A stretch of DNA of 64,000 bases. It comes from Palsa-89 sp963824345 (GTDB lineage Bacteria; Acidobacteriota; Terriglobia; Bryobacterales; Bryobacteraceae). A program made the position numbers and the translations under genes. Location: assembly GCA_963824345.1 (NCBI GenBank), contig CAWGOZ010000012.1, positions 372,001 through 436,000 of the forward strand, written 5' to 3'. The notes beneath the pieces are model-generated. The model searched no databases and had not been told where the DNA came from. It saw only the letters and a program-made list of their open reading frames with translations. Of the stretch, positions 42,810 through 50,816 are shown one piece after another; the first letter of the stretch is position 1, and every line of letters begins with the position of its first letter.

Positions 42810-43545
42810 TGATCAGGCTTGCGACGTATCCGGCGCCAAATCCGTTGTCGATGTTTACGACGGTTACGTTGCTGGCGCAGCTGTTCAACATCCCGAGCAA
42901 AGCTGCCAGGCCGTTGAAACTGGCGCCATAGCCGATGCTGGTGGGCACCGCAATCACGGGAACCGAAACCAGGCCGCCCACCACGCTGGGAAGCGCGCCC
43001 TCCATCCCGGCTGCCACGACAACAACGCGCGCTTCCATCAGCCGTTCGCTCGAGGCGAGCAAGCGATGGATGCCGGCTACGCCGACATCATAGATCGCTT
43101 CTACCTGGTTGCCCATCACCTCGGCCGTCACTTGCGCCTCTTCGGCCACCGGGATGTCGCTGGTGCCGGCGCAAACGACCGCCAGCTTGCCTTTGCCGCG
43201 AATGGTTCGGTCGCGCCAGATTCGGACGGCGCCGGAAAGCGGAAAGTGCTCCGCGTCGGGATAATCCGCTTTCAGCAGGGACGCGGCATGGCGATCGGCG
43301 CGGGTCACCAGAAGGTTGGCTGACTTGTCGAGCAACCGCGCGGCAATGGCGCCAATCTGCTCGGGCGTCTTGCCCTTTCCAAATACCACCTCGGTGAGGC
43401 CGTGGCGCAGCAAGCGATGGTGGTCCAGCTTGGCGTAGCCTAGATCCTCGAACGGCAGGTGCCGGATCTGATTGAGGGCAGCGTCCACATCGACGGCGCC
43501 TGCGTGGACTTGCTCCAGAAGACCGCGCAATTGTTCGGAATCCAT
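42799..43545 (-). CDS. larB: Nickel pincer cofactor biosynthesis protein LarB
   Basis: A 248-residue protein with an AIR-carboxylase (PurE-like) C-terminal domain. LarB carboxylates and hydrolyses nicotinic acid adenine dinucleotide, the first step to the nickel-pincer cofactor of lactate racemase. Features are the LarB N-terminus (LRGLLEQVHAGAVDVDAAL), the VCAGTSDIPVAEEA motif, VVVAAGMEGALPSVVGGL, and PTSIGYGASFNGLAALLGML. Upstream open frame before ATG 43545 is a shadow of the neighbouring gene. LarC, LarE and LarA are not in the window. A small hairpin (ACCGGCT/AGCCGGT, 42793-42809) overlaps the stop. Confidence 0.9.
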   Translation of the reverse strand: MDSEQLRGLLEQVHAGAVDVDAALNQIRHLPFEDLGYAKLDHHRLLRHGLTEVVFGKGKTPEQIGAIAARLLDKSANLLVTRADRHAASLLKADYPDAEHFPLSGAVRIWRDRTIRGKGKLAVVCAGTSDIPVAEEAQVTAEVMGNQVEAIYDVGVAGIHRLLASSERLMEARVVVVAAGMEGALPSVVGGLVSVPVIAVPTSIGYGASFNGLAALLGMLNSCASNVTVVNIDNGFGAGYVASLINRL

Positions 43546-43570
43546 CTCAACTTGAGGGTAACAGAGAGCC

Positions 43571-44497
43571 TCAAGTCGCAGCGTTCTGCCTGCGCAGGAT
43601 GAGCACGACGCTCGCCAGGACCAGGGCGGTTCCAAGGAGCGTTCGAGTTGTGACGATTTCGCCCGCGGCAAAGTAGCCGAGCGCGACGGCCACCACTGGA
43701 TTGACGTACGCATGGCTTGATATCCGAGTGGCCGGCATGCGCGCCAACAGCCACACGAAGGCGGTGTAGCCGAGCAACGACCCGCAAACGATCAAGTAGA
43801 GCAGGGCCCACACTGCGCGCATGGAAACATGCGGGAGCCGGTGCAACTCGCCGGATGAGGCGGAAAGCACGAGCAACATTCCGCCGCCCAGCATCATCGC
43901 CGCTCCGGCGGTTACAGGTCTGGATTCCGGCAAGTCGAGCGAACGGGTCAGCACCGAACCCAACGACCAAGCGGTAGCGCCGGCGAGAATTGCGACACAA
44001 GGAAGAACACTGAATCGCTGCTCGCCACCGTGCCAGAGCAGCACTGCGACTCCACAGAACCCGAGCAGGGTGGAGGTTAAAAGACGCCAGTGGAACCGCT
44101 GCTGCCGAAAGACCAGCGTTTCGATGACCAGCGTCATCAGCGGCAGGGTCGCTTCGAGTACGGATGCGATGCCGGACGGCACATATTTTTCGGCCCAGAA
44201 GAGGGCGCCGTACTCGGCCACGAACATAAGAAGTCCAATAACGGCCAGGCAGCGCCATTGGATTCCGGTTGGCGAAGGCTGCCCGCGCAACCGCATGAAG
44301 GCGTAGAGCAGGACGCCGGCAACGAAGAATCTGGCGCCGGCGGCGAAGAGCGGGGGCACTTCCTGGACCGCGATCCGAATGGCTAGGAAAGTGGTCCCCC
44401 ACAGAATATAGATCGCGAAAAATGCCAGGAGAACGCGGATATCGAAGGATTTCGGCGCGGCGCTGGCCGGCGCTTCGATAACCGTTGTGGTCGCCAT
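43571..44497 (-). CDS. EamA/DMT-family transporter
   Basis: A 308-residue inner-membrane protein with about ten membrane segments arranged as two EamA repeats (IYILWGTTFLAIRIAVQEVPP in the first, VCGSLLGYTAFVWLLARMPATRIS and YVNPVVAVALGYFAAGE in the second). YedA-type members export metabolites or drugs; the substrate cannot be predicted. It is divergent from the CGNR regulator gene across a 60-base gap with three similar half-sites, so it is the likely target of that regulator. larB follows 25 bases downstream on the same strand. Confidence 0.87.
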   Translation of the reverse strand: MATTTVIEAPASAAPKSFDIRVLLAFFAIYILWGTTFLAIRIAVQEVPPLFAAGARFFVAGVLLYAFMRLRGQPSPTGIQWRCLAVIGLLMFVAEYGALFWAEKYVPSGIASVLEATLPLMTLVIETLVFRQQRFHWRLLTSTLLGFCGVAVLLWHGGEQRFSVLPCVAILAGATAWSLGSVLTRSLDLPESRPVTAGAAMMLGGGMLLVLSASSGELHRLPHVSMRAVWALLYLIVCGSLLGYTAFVWLLARMPATRISSHAYVNPVVAVALGYFAAGEIVTTRTLLGTALVLASVVLILRRQNAAT

Positions 44498-44499
44498 AG

Positions 44500-44559
44500 A
44501 CAGTTACCACTTTACATGGGGGAGAGTAACCTGTCAAGATGATTTAGGGAGTTAACTGT
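44500..44559. promoter_or_regulatory. Divergent control region with three half-sites
   Basis: ACAGTTACC (44500-44508), GTAACCTGT (44526-44534, inverted) and GTTAACTGT (44551-44559, inverted) are close variants of one motif. They span the gap between the EamA transporter and the CGNR regulator and reach both start codons. This layout suggests a shared operator bound by the regulator encoded alongside. Confidence 0.45.
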
Positions 44560-45190
44560 GAAGGGAGCCTTTGAATTGATCGCGGGCCATCCCGCGCTGG
44601 ATCTTGTCAACACCTTGGATTGGCGCTTCCGCACGGAAGGACCGGAAGACTTGCTGACGAGCTACGACGATCTCGTTCGGTTCGCCCAGGAATCCGGCAT
44701 GTTGAAGCCGGCGCAGATTCGGCAGTTCCGGGGCTTATCAGGGGAGAGCGCCGGCGCGCGAGTGCTGAAGCGCTGCATCGAACTTCGCGAGGCGGTCGCC
44801 GAGATCTGCTATGCCCGCCTGGAGGGCCGCAGGCCCGCTGCGTCGTCACTCGGAACACTGGAACGATCCATCCAGGCAGCGCGCTGTCGGCAGCAGCTCT
44901 GCTGGAAGGACGGTCGATTCGAATGGAGCTGGAAAGAAAACGACGCCGAGCTTCCGCTCTGGCTGCTGTCTGGGAGCGCATCCGATCTGATGCTGTCCGA
45001 GGCGGTGCGGAAGGTTCGGGCTTGCGACAATCCTGAATGCCGCTGGCTGTTTTTGGATACCAGCAAGAACCATACCCGGCGTTGGTGCGATATGCGTGTG
45101 TGCGGCAATCGGATGAAGGCTCGAAGATTCAAAGCCCGCGCCAGTGTCACCACTGGAGCGTCTGACCGATTTCGAGGCCGTACTTCTTAG
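44558..45190 (+). CDS. CGNR zinc-finger (ABATE-domain) transcriptional regulator
   Basis: A 210-residue regulator from GTG 44558. The N-terminal ABATE domain starts with the typical HPALDLVNTLDWR. The C-terminal zinc-finger holds cysteines at about 156, 161, 177 and 182 and ends with the family motif CGNRMKARRF, the likely DNA-contacting part. The gene is divergent from the EamA transporter, and three half-sites in between suggest it controls that transporter and itself. The last about 15 residues overlap the convergent DUF192 gene by 44 bases. Confidence 0.85.
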   Translation: MKGAFELIAGHPALDLVNTLDWRFRTEGPEDLLTSYDDLVRFAQESGMLKPAQIRQFRGLSGESAGARVLKRCIELREAVAEICYARLEGRRPAASSLGTLERSIQAARCRQQLCWKDGRFEWSWKENDAELPLWLLSGSASDLMLSEAVRKVRACDNPECRWLFLDTSKNHTRRWCDMRVCGNRMKARRFKARASVTTGASDRFRGRTS

Positions 45191-45590
45191 CCATGCCGCC
45201 TGCTATCTCGAGCACGTAAGCCGAAATCTGCTTGCCGCCGTACTGCGCGCACTTGCTGGCCTGCGTTTTGCAAGGCTGGGCATTCTCGACGATCTCGACG
45301 ATGTTTCGATGCGAGTCCAGCCAGACCATATCCAGGGGAATGAGCGTTTGATACATGAAATACGAATAGCTGCCGGGTTGGGGATGGACAAACAGCATCC
45401 CGCGATCGGGCGCCAGTGAGGTGCGGAACATCATGCCGCGGAGCAGATCGAAACGGCTAATCATCGTTTCCACTCGAATCACCTGGCCCCCGGGGAGCGT
45501 GAGGGGCCGGGTTGGAAAATCTTCGAGGGTCGTGGCTTTGGGGCCGCAAGACGTAAGAATCAGAAGAGCGGTGAGGAAAAGCTTCCGCAT
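45147..45590 (-). CDS. DUF192-family lipoprotein
   Basis: A 147-residue protein with a lipoprotein signal (LTALLILTSC, lipid-carrying Cys at residue 15). The rest is a DUF192 domain: VETMISRFDLLRGMMFRTSLAPDRGMLF, MYQTLIPLDMVWLD and IVEIVENAQPC. The domain is a small beta barrel of unknown biochemical role, often in secreted or lipid-anchored proteins. It ends inside the convergent CGNR gene (44-base overlap). Confidence 0.85.
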   Translation of the reverse strand: MRKLFLTALLILTSCGPKATTLEDFPTRPLTLPGGQVIRVETMISRFDLLRGMMFRTSLAPDRGMLFVHPQPGSYSYFMYQTLIPLDMVWLDSHRNIVEIVENAQPCKTQASKCAQYGGKQISAYVLEIAGGMAKKYGLEIGQTLQW

Positions 45591-45617
45591 GAACTAAAAT
45601 GGTAGCGAACGGGGGGG

Positions 45618-45645
45618 AAGAATTCAGAAGTCAGAATTCAGAATA
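45618..45645. repeat. Heptamer-type tandem repeat upstream of mqnP
   Basis: The stretch is built from near-identical 7-base units (ATTCAGA, AGTCAGA, ATTCAGA). It lies in the 61-base gap between the DUF192 gene and mqnP, immediately before the mqnP start. It is AT-rich compared with its surroundings. Confidence 0.55.
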
Positions 45646-45651
45646 CAAGGA

Positions 45652-46539
45652 ATGGGATTTTGGAAACGGCTGCGGCTTACGCTCGAAATGATCAAGTTCG
45701 AGCACTCCGTGTTCGCCCTGCCGTTCGCGCTCACCGGCGCGTTGCTGGCGTTCCGGGATAGCCGTTTCGATGCCGGCGGATTCGGTTACAAGGTGCTGTG
45801 GATCGTGGTGGCGATGGTGGGCGCGCGGTCGGCCGCCATGGCCTTCAATCGTATTTTGGACGCCGACATCGATGCGCGCAATCCGCGGACACGCATGCGG
45901 CACATTCCGGCTGGAATCCTGAGCGCCCGATTTGCGTGGGGCTTCGTGCTGGTCTCGGTGCTGACGTTTCTGCTGGCGGCCCGGGCGCTGAATCCGCTCT
46001 GCTTGAAACTTGCGCCGCTCGCGCTGGCAGTGGTGTTCTTCTATTCGTTTACCAAGCGCTTCACCAGCTTCTCGCATCTGATCCTTGGGTTTTCGCTCGG
46101 CATCGCACCGGCGGCGGCCTGGATCGCAGTCCGGGGATCGCTCGATCCGAGGATACTGTGGCTCACGGCGGCGGTCACGTTCTGGACTGCCGGCTTCGAC
46201 ATCATTTACTCCTGCCAGGACTTTGAATTCGACTCGAACGCCGGGCTCTTTAGCCTGCCGCGCCGCTTCGGCATGGCTCGCGCGCTGTGGATCGCGCGCT
46301 TGCTTCACATTGCGATGATCGCGTGTCTTGCCATGCTATCGGTCTCGTTTGGACTGGGCGTGTTGAGTTGGGCCGGCATCGCGGCCATCGTACTGCTACT
46401 GCTTTACGAACACAGCCTGGTGCGAGCCAACGACCTGTCGCGCGTGAACGCGGCCTTCTTCACGGTCAACGGTTACGTGAGCGTGCTATTCTTTGTGTTT
46501 TGGGCTGCCGACATGTATTTCTTCGGCCTCAAGGCCTGA
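45652..46539 (+). CDS. mqnP: UbiA-family prenyltransferase MqnP (menaquinone, futalosine route)
   Basis: A 295-residue polytopic prenyltransferase with eight or nine membrane segments. The two aspartate-rich prenyl-diphosphate sites are NRILDADIDARNPRTRMR (about 66-83) and DIIYSCQDFEFD (about 183-194). UbiA proteins of this type next to mqnE are the prenyltransferases of the futalosine menaquinone pathway, attaching the isoprenoid tail. The aromatic substrate is inferred from the neighbour. mqnE follows 18 bases later. The start ATG 45652 lies just after the heptamer repeat. Confidence 0.87.
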   Translation: MGFWKRLRLTLEMIKFEHSVFALPFALTGALLAFRDSRFDAGGFGYKVLWIVVAMVGARSAAMAFNRILDADIDARNPRTRMRHIPAGILSARFAWGFVLVSVLTFLLAARALNPLCLKLAPLALAVVFFYSFTKRFTSFSHLILGFSLGIAPAAAWIAVRGSLDPRILWLTAAVTFWTAGFDIIYSCQDFEFDSNAGLFSLPRRFGMARALWIARLLHIAMIACLAMLSVSFGLGVLSWAGIAAIVLLLLYEHSLVRANDLSRVNAAFFTVNGYVSVLFFVFWAADMYFFGLKA

Positions 46540-46557
46540 GAAGCAAGCAGATCCGGC

Positions 46558-47676
46558 ATGCAGATTCACATCGAAGACAAGCGGTTGCGCCCGATTTTGG
46601 AAAAGGTTCAAGCGGACGTCCGGCTAAGCGCCGAGGACGGCGTCGCGCTGTTCAAAAGCTCCGACATTTTGGCGCTTGGCTACATGGCCAACATCGTGCG
46701 CGAGCGTAAACACGGCAGCGTTACGTGGTTTAACGTAAACCGCCACATCAATCCCACCGATGTCTGCGTGGCGAGCTGCAAGCTGTGCGCGTTCGGCAAG
46801 CGCGCCAAGGATCCAAAGGCCTATACCTGGTCGCTCGACGAGGTTTGGCACCGCGCGGGCGAAGGCTGGAGCGAGGCTGTCACGGAGTTCCATATCGTCG
46901 GCGGGTTGCATCCCGAACTGACGCTGGATTGGTATTGCGAAATGCTGCGGGGGCTGAAGCAGCGCTTCCCCGAGGTCCACTTGAAGGCCTTCACCATGGT
47001 GGAGATCGCCTATCTGGCGCAGCGCAGCAAGCTGTCGATTCGCGACACGCTGATCAAATTGATGGACGCCGGCGTGGACTCGCTGCCTGGCGGGGGCGCG
47101 GAAATTTTCAGCGACCGCGTGCGCCGGATCATCTGCGATCACAAAATCGACGGCAGCGAGTGGCTGGACGTCGCGCGGACCGCGCATCAACTCGGGCTGA
47201 AGTCCAACTGCACCATGCTGTACGGCCACATCGAAACCGAAGAGGATCGCGTGGATCACCTGGTGAAACTGCGCGAGCTCCAGGACGAAACGGGCGGCTT
47301 CCAGACCTTCATTCCGCTGGCCTTTCATCCGGCGAACACGGCGCTGGAGCACATTCCCACCACCACCGGATTCTTGGATTTGAAAACGATCGCGGTGTCG
47401 CGCCTGATGCTGGACAATATCAGCCACATCAAAGCCTATTGGATCATGATGACGCCCAAGATCGCGCAAATCGCGCAACGCTTCGGGTCAGACGATCTGG
47501 ACGGCACGGTGGTGGAAGAGAAGATTTATCACGAAGCGGGCGCCACCACCAGCCAGAGCTTGCGGCGCGGCGAGTTGCTGCGGTTGATTCGCGAGGCCGG
47601 GCGAGAGCCCATGGAGCGCGACACGCTGTACCGGCCTGTAACGCGGACGGAGACGGCGTTCACGGTTCTGGTTTAG
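46558..47676 (+). CDS. mqnE: Aminofutalosine synthase MqnE (radical SAM)
   Basis: A 372-residue radical SAM enzyme that joins an S-adenosylmethionine-derived adenosyl radical to a chorismate derivative, giving aminofutalosine. The 4Fe-4S cysteines are in CVASCKLC (about C70, C74, C77), the C-x3-C-x2-C spacing of the family. VTWFNVNRHINPTD just before it, and EFHIVGGLHPEL after it, separate MqnE from the related MqnC. It is coupled with mqnP. Other mqn genes are outside the window. Confidence 0.92.
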   Translation: MQIHIEDKRLRPILEKVQADVRLSAEDGVALFKSSDILALGYMANIVRERKHGSVTWFNVNRHINPTDVCVASCKLCAFGKRAKDPKAYTWSLDEVWHRAGEGWSEAVTEFHIVGGLHPELTLDWYCEMLRGLKQRFPEVHLKAFTMVEIAYLAQRSKLSIRDTLIKLMDAGVDSLPGGGAEIFSDRVRRIICDHKIDGSEWLDVARTAHQLGLKSNCTMLYGHIETEEDRVDHLVKLRELQDETGGFQTFIPLAFHPANTALEHIPTTTGFLDLKTIAVSRLMLDNISHIKAYWIMMTPKIAQIAQRFGSDDLDGTVVEEKIYHEAGATTSQSLRRGELLRLIREAGREPMERDTLYRPVTRTETAFTVLV

Positions 47677-47719
47677 GGAGCAAACACCGGAAAGGGACGC
47701 CACCAGCTCAAATATCAGA

Positions 47720-47762
47720 CCCAACACTCTTGGGCGATCGTAGCAGTCTCCGGCCTACTGCT
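47720..47762. terminator. Two small hairpins between convergent mqnE and the nucleotidase gene
   Basis: CCCAA/TTGGG (47720-47734, 5-base loop) and AGCAGT/ACTGCT (47742-47762, 10-base loop) lie in the 78-base convergent gap; the second includes the stop codon of the minus-strand gene. They could end transcription from both sides, but there is no T-run. Confidence 0.35.
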
Positions 47763-49404
47763 GCGTTACGGTTTTCGCGCCGTCCAGCGCTTCGCGTTCC
47801 AGCGTGTGCAGCGCGGTTTCCGGCACTACCCGCCAGTTGTTGTCAGGCTGCACAGGCAACGTCTTGTGCTGGCTGTAATACTGAATTACCAGATCGCGAA
47901 TCTCATCCGTTGAGCGCCAGACAACCTTCGCGCCGCGAAACATGGAGTAACCGGCGCTGCCACCGGCGCGATAGTCGTTCACCGCGATGCGCAACGCCTG
48001 CCGGTCGTCGAGCGGGTTGCCGCGCCAGCGAAGATTGCGGACGCGGTGACCCGGCGGCTCACGGAGATCGATTTCGTAATCCACGCCTTGCGCCATGTCG
48101 TAGTTGTAGCCGATGACGTCCGGATTGATCAGCGGCCCCTGCGAGCAATCGGTTGGGCAGGTATTGTAATAACGCGCCGAGTTCTCCAGCGCCTCGCGCA
48201 CCATCCGGCCATTGCCCTCGATGGCGTAAAGCTGGTTCTCGTAGATGTAGAGCGCGGCGATTTGCCGGATGGTGACGGGGCCACGCGGGATGAAGACGCG
48301 CGCATTGAACGAAGATGCAAAAGATACGTCGGCTTTCGAATAGAAGAGCTGCACGTGTTGGATGGCATCGATGAGTGCGCTGTCTTCCACGCGCGCCAGG
48401 CGCGAATCCAGCGCAACCGGGGCTTCGGCCACCGCAGCGTTCAGATAGCTCTCGGCGCGCTCGTGATATGGGCGCGCGATGGCGAGGATCTTCGCGTCGG
48501 GTGTGGTTTCGCTCGTGACGGGAATCAAGCGGCTGGATTTGGACACGATCTTCCATCTTCCCGATTCGCTTGGCTGCAGCACGAAATCCATGCGTCCGAG
48601 CGACATCCCCCAATTTTTCGGCTGCATCAGCAGCACGTTGCCGATTTGGAGACTGGCCAGTTGCTGATGCGTGTGTCCGAAGACGATGGCGTCGATGCCT
48701 GGGACTTCGGTCGCGATCTGGCGGACCATGTTCTCGCGCGAGTCGTCCGTGCCCTCCCGATCCAATCCCGCGTGGGCTGCGACGATGACGATGTCGGGAT
48801 GCTCGCGTGCGCGCAATTCAGCGGCGGTCCGCCGCACGGCCGCAACACCCGATTCGAAGCGATAGCCGCGGTAGTGCTCTTCAGCTTCCCAATCCGGAAT
48901 GAGCGGCGTGGTTACCCCGATGACCGCGATTTTCACCCCCGCTACGGTCTTCAAGAAGTACGCTGCGAAGGGCTGGTCACCTCCCAGGATGTTGGACGAA
49001 ATCCACGGAAACCTGGCTTCCGAGCGCGCTTTCGCCAAGCTCTTCAGTCCGAAGTTGAATTCGTGATTCCCAACCACCATGGCGTCGTAGCCGACGGCGT
49101 TCATCGCGATCATCATTGGGTCATGATCGAGGCCGCCTTGCCCCTGATACACCGCTTCGAGCGGCGTTCCCTGGATGGTATCGCCGCAATCCACCAGGAC
49201 ATTGTTGGGATTTTCCGCGCGTGCGGATACGATCAGAGTGGCGATCTTGGCTAAGCCGCGTGCCGCCGGCTGCGCGCTGTAATAGTCGTATGGAAACAGA
49301 TTGCCGTGCAGATCGGTGGTGGCCAGCAGTGTGATCTTCAGCTCGGCGGCGGGCGCCAGGGATGTAAGAAACAACGCAGCCAGAAACGCCCGGAGAGTGC
49401 CCAT
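47755..49404 (-). CDS. Secreted 5'-nucleotidase / 2',3'-cyclic phosphodiesterase family protein
   Basis: A 549-residue exported metallophosphoesterase. ATG 49404 gives a clean signal peptide (about 1-20); the longer open frame runs into the divergent gene. Metal-binding motifs of the UshA family are present: TTDLHGNLFPYD, DCGDTIQG, VVGNHEFNFG, AAHAGLDREG and FGHTHQQL. The C-terminal nucleotide-recognition domain follows (GPVTIRQIAALYIYENQLY, RIAVNDYRAGGSAGYSMF). Probable periplasmic turnover of nucleotides or cyclic nucleotides. Only 32 bases separate it from the divergent cyclophilin gene. Confidence 0.9.
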   Translation of the reverse strand: MGTLRAFLAALFLTSLAPAAELKITLLATTDLHGNLFPYDYYSAQPAARGLAKIATLIVSARAENPNNVLVDCGDTIQGTPLEAVYQGQGGLDHDPMMIAMNAVGYDAMVVGNHEFNFGLKSLAKARSEARFPWISSNILGGDQPFAAYFLKTVAGVKIAVIGVTTPLIPDWEAEEHYRGYRFESGVAAVRRTAAELRAREHPDIVIVAAHAGLDREGTDDSRENMVRQIATEVPGIDAIVFGHTHQQLASLQIGNVLLMQPKNWGMSLGRMDFVLQPSESGRWKIVSKSSRLIPVTSETTPDAKILAIARPYHERAESYLNAAVAEAPVALDSRLARVEDSALIDAIQHVQLFYSKADVSFASSFNARVFIPRGPVTIRQIAALYIYENQLYAIEGNGRMVREALENSARYYNTCPTDCSQGPLINPDVIGYNYDMAQGVDYEIDLREPPGHRVRNLRWRGNPLDDRQALRIAVNDYRAGGSAGYSMFRGAKVVWRSTDEIRDLVIQYYSQHKTLPVQPDNNWRVVPETALHTLEREALDGAKTVTQQ

Positions 49405-49422
49405 TCCGCCGATGACTTTCAG

Positions 49423-49428
49423 TATAAT
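49423..49428 (+). promoter_or_regulatory. TATAAT -10 box 8 bases before the cyclophilin start
   Basis: A perfect -10 hexamer lies in the 32-base divergent gap. Transcription would start about at the ATG (49437), giving a leaderless message; no Shine-Dalgarno site is present. The complementary strand reads TATACT (49421-49426), a possible -10 for the divergent nucleotidase gene. No clear -35 is seen. Confidence 0.5.
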
Positions 49429-49436
49429 CGAGCTAC

Positions 49437-50135
49437 ATGAAATCACTATTTGCGAGCATCGTTCTTTGTTCGACCTTGCTGGCGCAGGCGCCGGCTTCGA
49501 GTAGCGGGGCGTCAAAGGCACCGGCTTCCAAGACCGGCACGGCGGCCGCCAGGCCGTCCCTGTTGAATCCCGCATCACTTCACGCCAAGGCTCCCGCGGA
49601 ATTCAAAGCGCAGTTCACCACCACCAAGGGCGATTTCGTCGTGGAAGTACATCGCGACTGGGCGCCGCTGGGCGCGGACCGGTTTTACAACCTGGTGAAG
49701 AGCGGATTCTTCACCAACGCGGCGTTCTTTCGCGTAGTGAAGGGATTCGTCGTGCAGTTCGGACTGAGCGCAAATCCGGCCGTCAACAAAGCCTGGGAAA
49801 GCGCCAAAATTGTGGACGATCCCGTGAAGGAGAGCAACAAAGAAGGCTACGTGGTGTTCGCCACCGCCGGTCCGAATACGCGCACCACGCAACTTTTCAT
49901 CAACTTCGGCGACAATGCCCGTCTGGATCAAATGGGGTTCGCGCCTTTTGGAAAAGTGGTGGAGGGCATGGACGTAGTCAACCAAATCTACGCGGGCTAC
50001 GCCGAGCGTCCGGATCAAGGCCTCATCACCGCGGAGGGTGACGCGTATATCTCCAAGAATTTCCCGATGATCGACAAAATCAAGCTGGCGAAGATTCTTC
50101 CGGCCGAGCCGGCGGCCGCGCCCGCCGCGAAGTAG
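49437..50135 (+). CDS. Secreted cyclophilin-type peptidyl-prolyl isomerase
   Basis: A 232-residue exported cyclophilin. Signal peptide at about 1-17, an alanine/serine/proline-rich stretch to about 50, then the isomerase domain: FTTTKGDFVVEVHRDWAPLGADRFYNLV, FFRVVKGFVVQFG, TRTTQLFINFGDNARLD and FAPFGKVVEGMDVV. The glycine in the usual GFMIQGG loop is shortened here. It probably helps fold periplasmic proteins. The end is followed by a full dispersed repeat and a convergent gene. Confidence 0.88.
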   Translation: MKSLFASIVLCSTLLAQAPASSSGASKAPASKTGTAAARPSLLNPASLHAKAPAEFKAQFTTTKGDFVVEVHRDWAPLGADRFYNLVKSGFFTNAAFFRVVKGFVVQFGLSANPAVNKAWESAKIVDDPVKESNKEGYVVFATAGPNTRTTQLFINFGDNARLDQMGFAPFGKVVEGMDVVNQIYAGYAERPDQGLITAEGDAYISKNFPMIDKIKLAKILPAEPAAAPAAK

Positions 50136-50144
50136 CAGGACAAA

Positions 50145-50208
50145 GACCGCTTGCTCACGCGCGCGGCTCAGCAAGCAATGCTTACCGAGCCACGACCGTG
50201 AGGGAGTG
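50145..50208. repeat. Palindromic dispersed repeat, full copy, between convergent genes
   Basis: Arm A at 50145-50170 and arm B at 50182-50208 in the same order as at 16703. The arms are slightly diverged (GGCTCA and CCGAGCCAC), leaving a weak central stem, but each arm is close to the family. It fills the gap between the cyclophilin gene and the convergent gene ending at 50211. Confidence 0.82.
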
Positions 50209-50210
50209 TT

Positions 50211-50816
50211 TTATTTGGGATTTTCGAGCGGGATCTCGAAATAGAAGATGTCCTGGCCGGTGGCCGCAACCTTGATTCCGGTCAAATAAAACTTCGAACC
50301 CGGCCGAGGCGCGGTTTGGAAATAGAAAAAGCCGTGAGCGGATTCGTGCGCCGGAAGCAGCTTGGCTGAGAACGATCGGCCGTCGATCTCCCAAACATCC
50401 AGCGGATTCTTGTGCTTTCGATGCAGCGGGATGGGGTTGGGGGTTGGCACATTGGGCCGCTCGGTTCCGCCCAGCGTTTGAACTTCATCGGCTGGCGTAG
50501 CCTCAATTTCCCGTCCATCCGCGCCGGTGTACTCGGCCTGCAGACGGTCTAGCTTCAGGACCTGGTCCGTGTCATTCTGGATGATGACCAGAACCGGGAG
50601 AACGCCGTACTGATTGGGGTTCAGTTTCCCAAATGCTGAGTGAGCCAGCGCTTCGGTGTCGTAGGCTGTTGCCGCCACGGTTACGTGATCGTTGGTCTGT
50701 TTGGCCGGATAAGACGAGGCGGGACCCGGCGCAAACTTGGCTGTATCCTTGTTGCTGTCGCCCGGTAGCGTGGCCGCGGCCATGAAGATCATCAGCCAAA
50801 TTGAAAGCGCTCTCAT
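50211..50816 (-). CDS. Secreted hypothetical protein
   Basis: A 201-residue protein with an N-terminal signal-like segment (MRALSIWLMIFMAAATLPG). The mature part is beta-rich with no cysteine motif. It contains PVLVIIQNDTDQVLKLDRLQAEY, a strand pattern like that of small immunoglobulin-type domains, and a C-terminal FYFQTAPRPGSKFYLTGIKV. I do not recognise the family. Its 5' end overlaps the divergent WaaA-LpxK gene by 35 bases, so the two starts interfere or share control. Function unknown. Confidence 0.68.
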   Translation of the reverse strand: MRALSIWLMIFMAAATLPGDSNKDTAKFAPGPASSYPAKQTNDHVTVAATAYDTEALAHSAFGKLNPNQYGVLPVLVIIQNDTDQVLKLDRLQAEYTGADGREIEATPADEVQTLGGTERPNVPTPNPIPLHRKHKNPLDVWEIDGRSFSAKLLPAHESAHGFFYFQTAPRPGSKFYLTGIKVAATGQDIFYFEIPLENPK

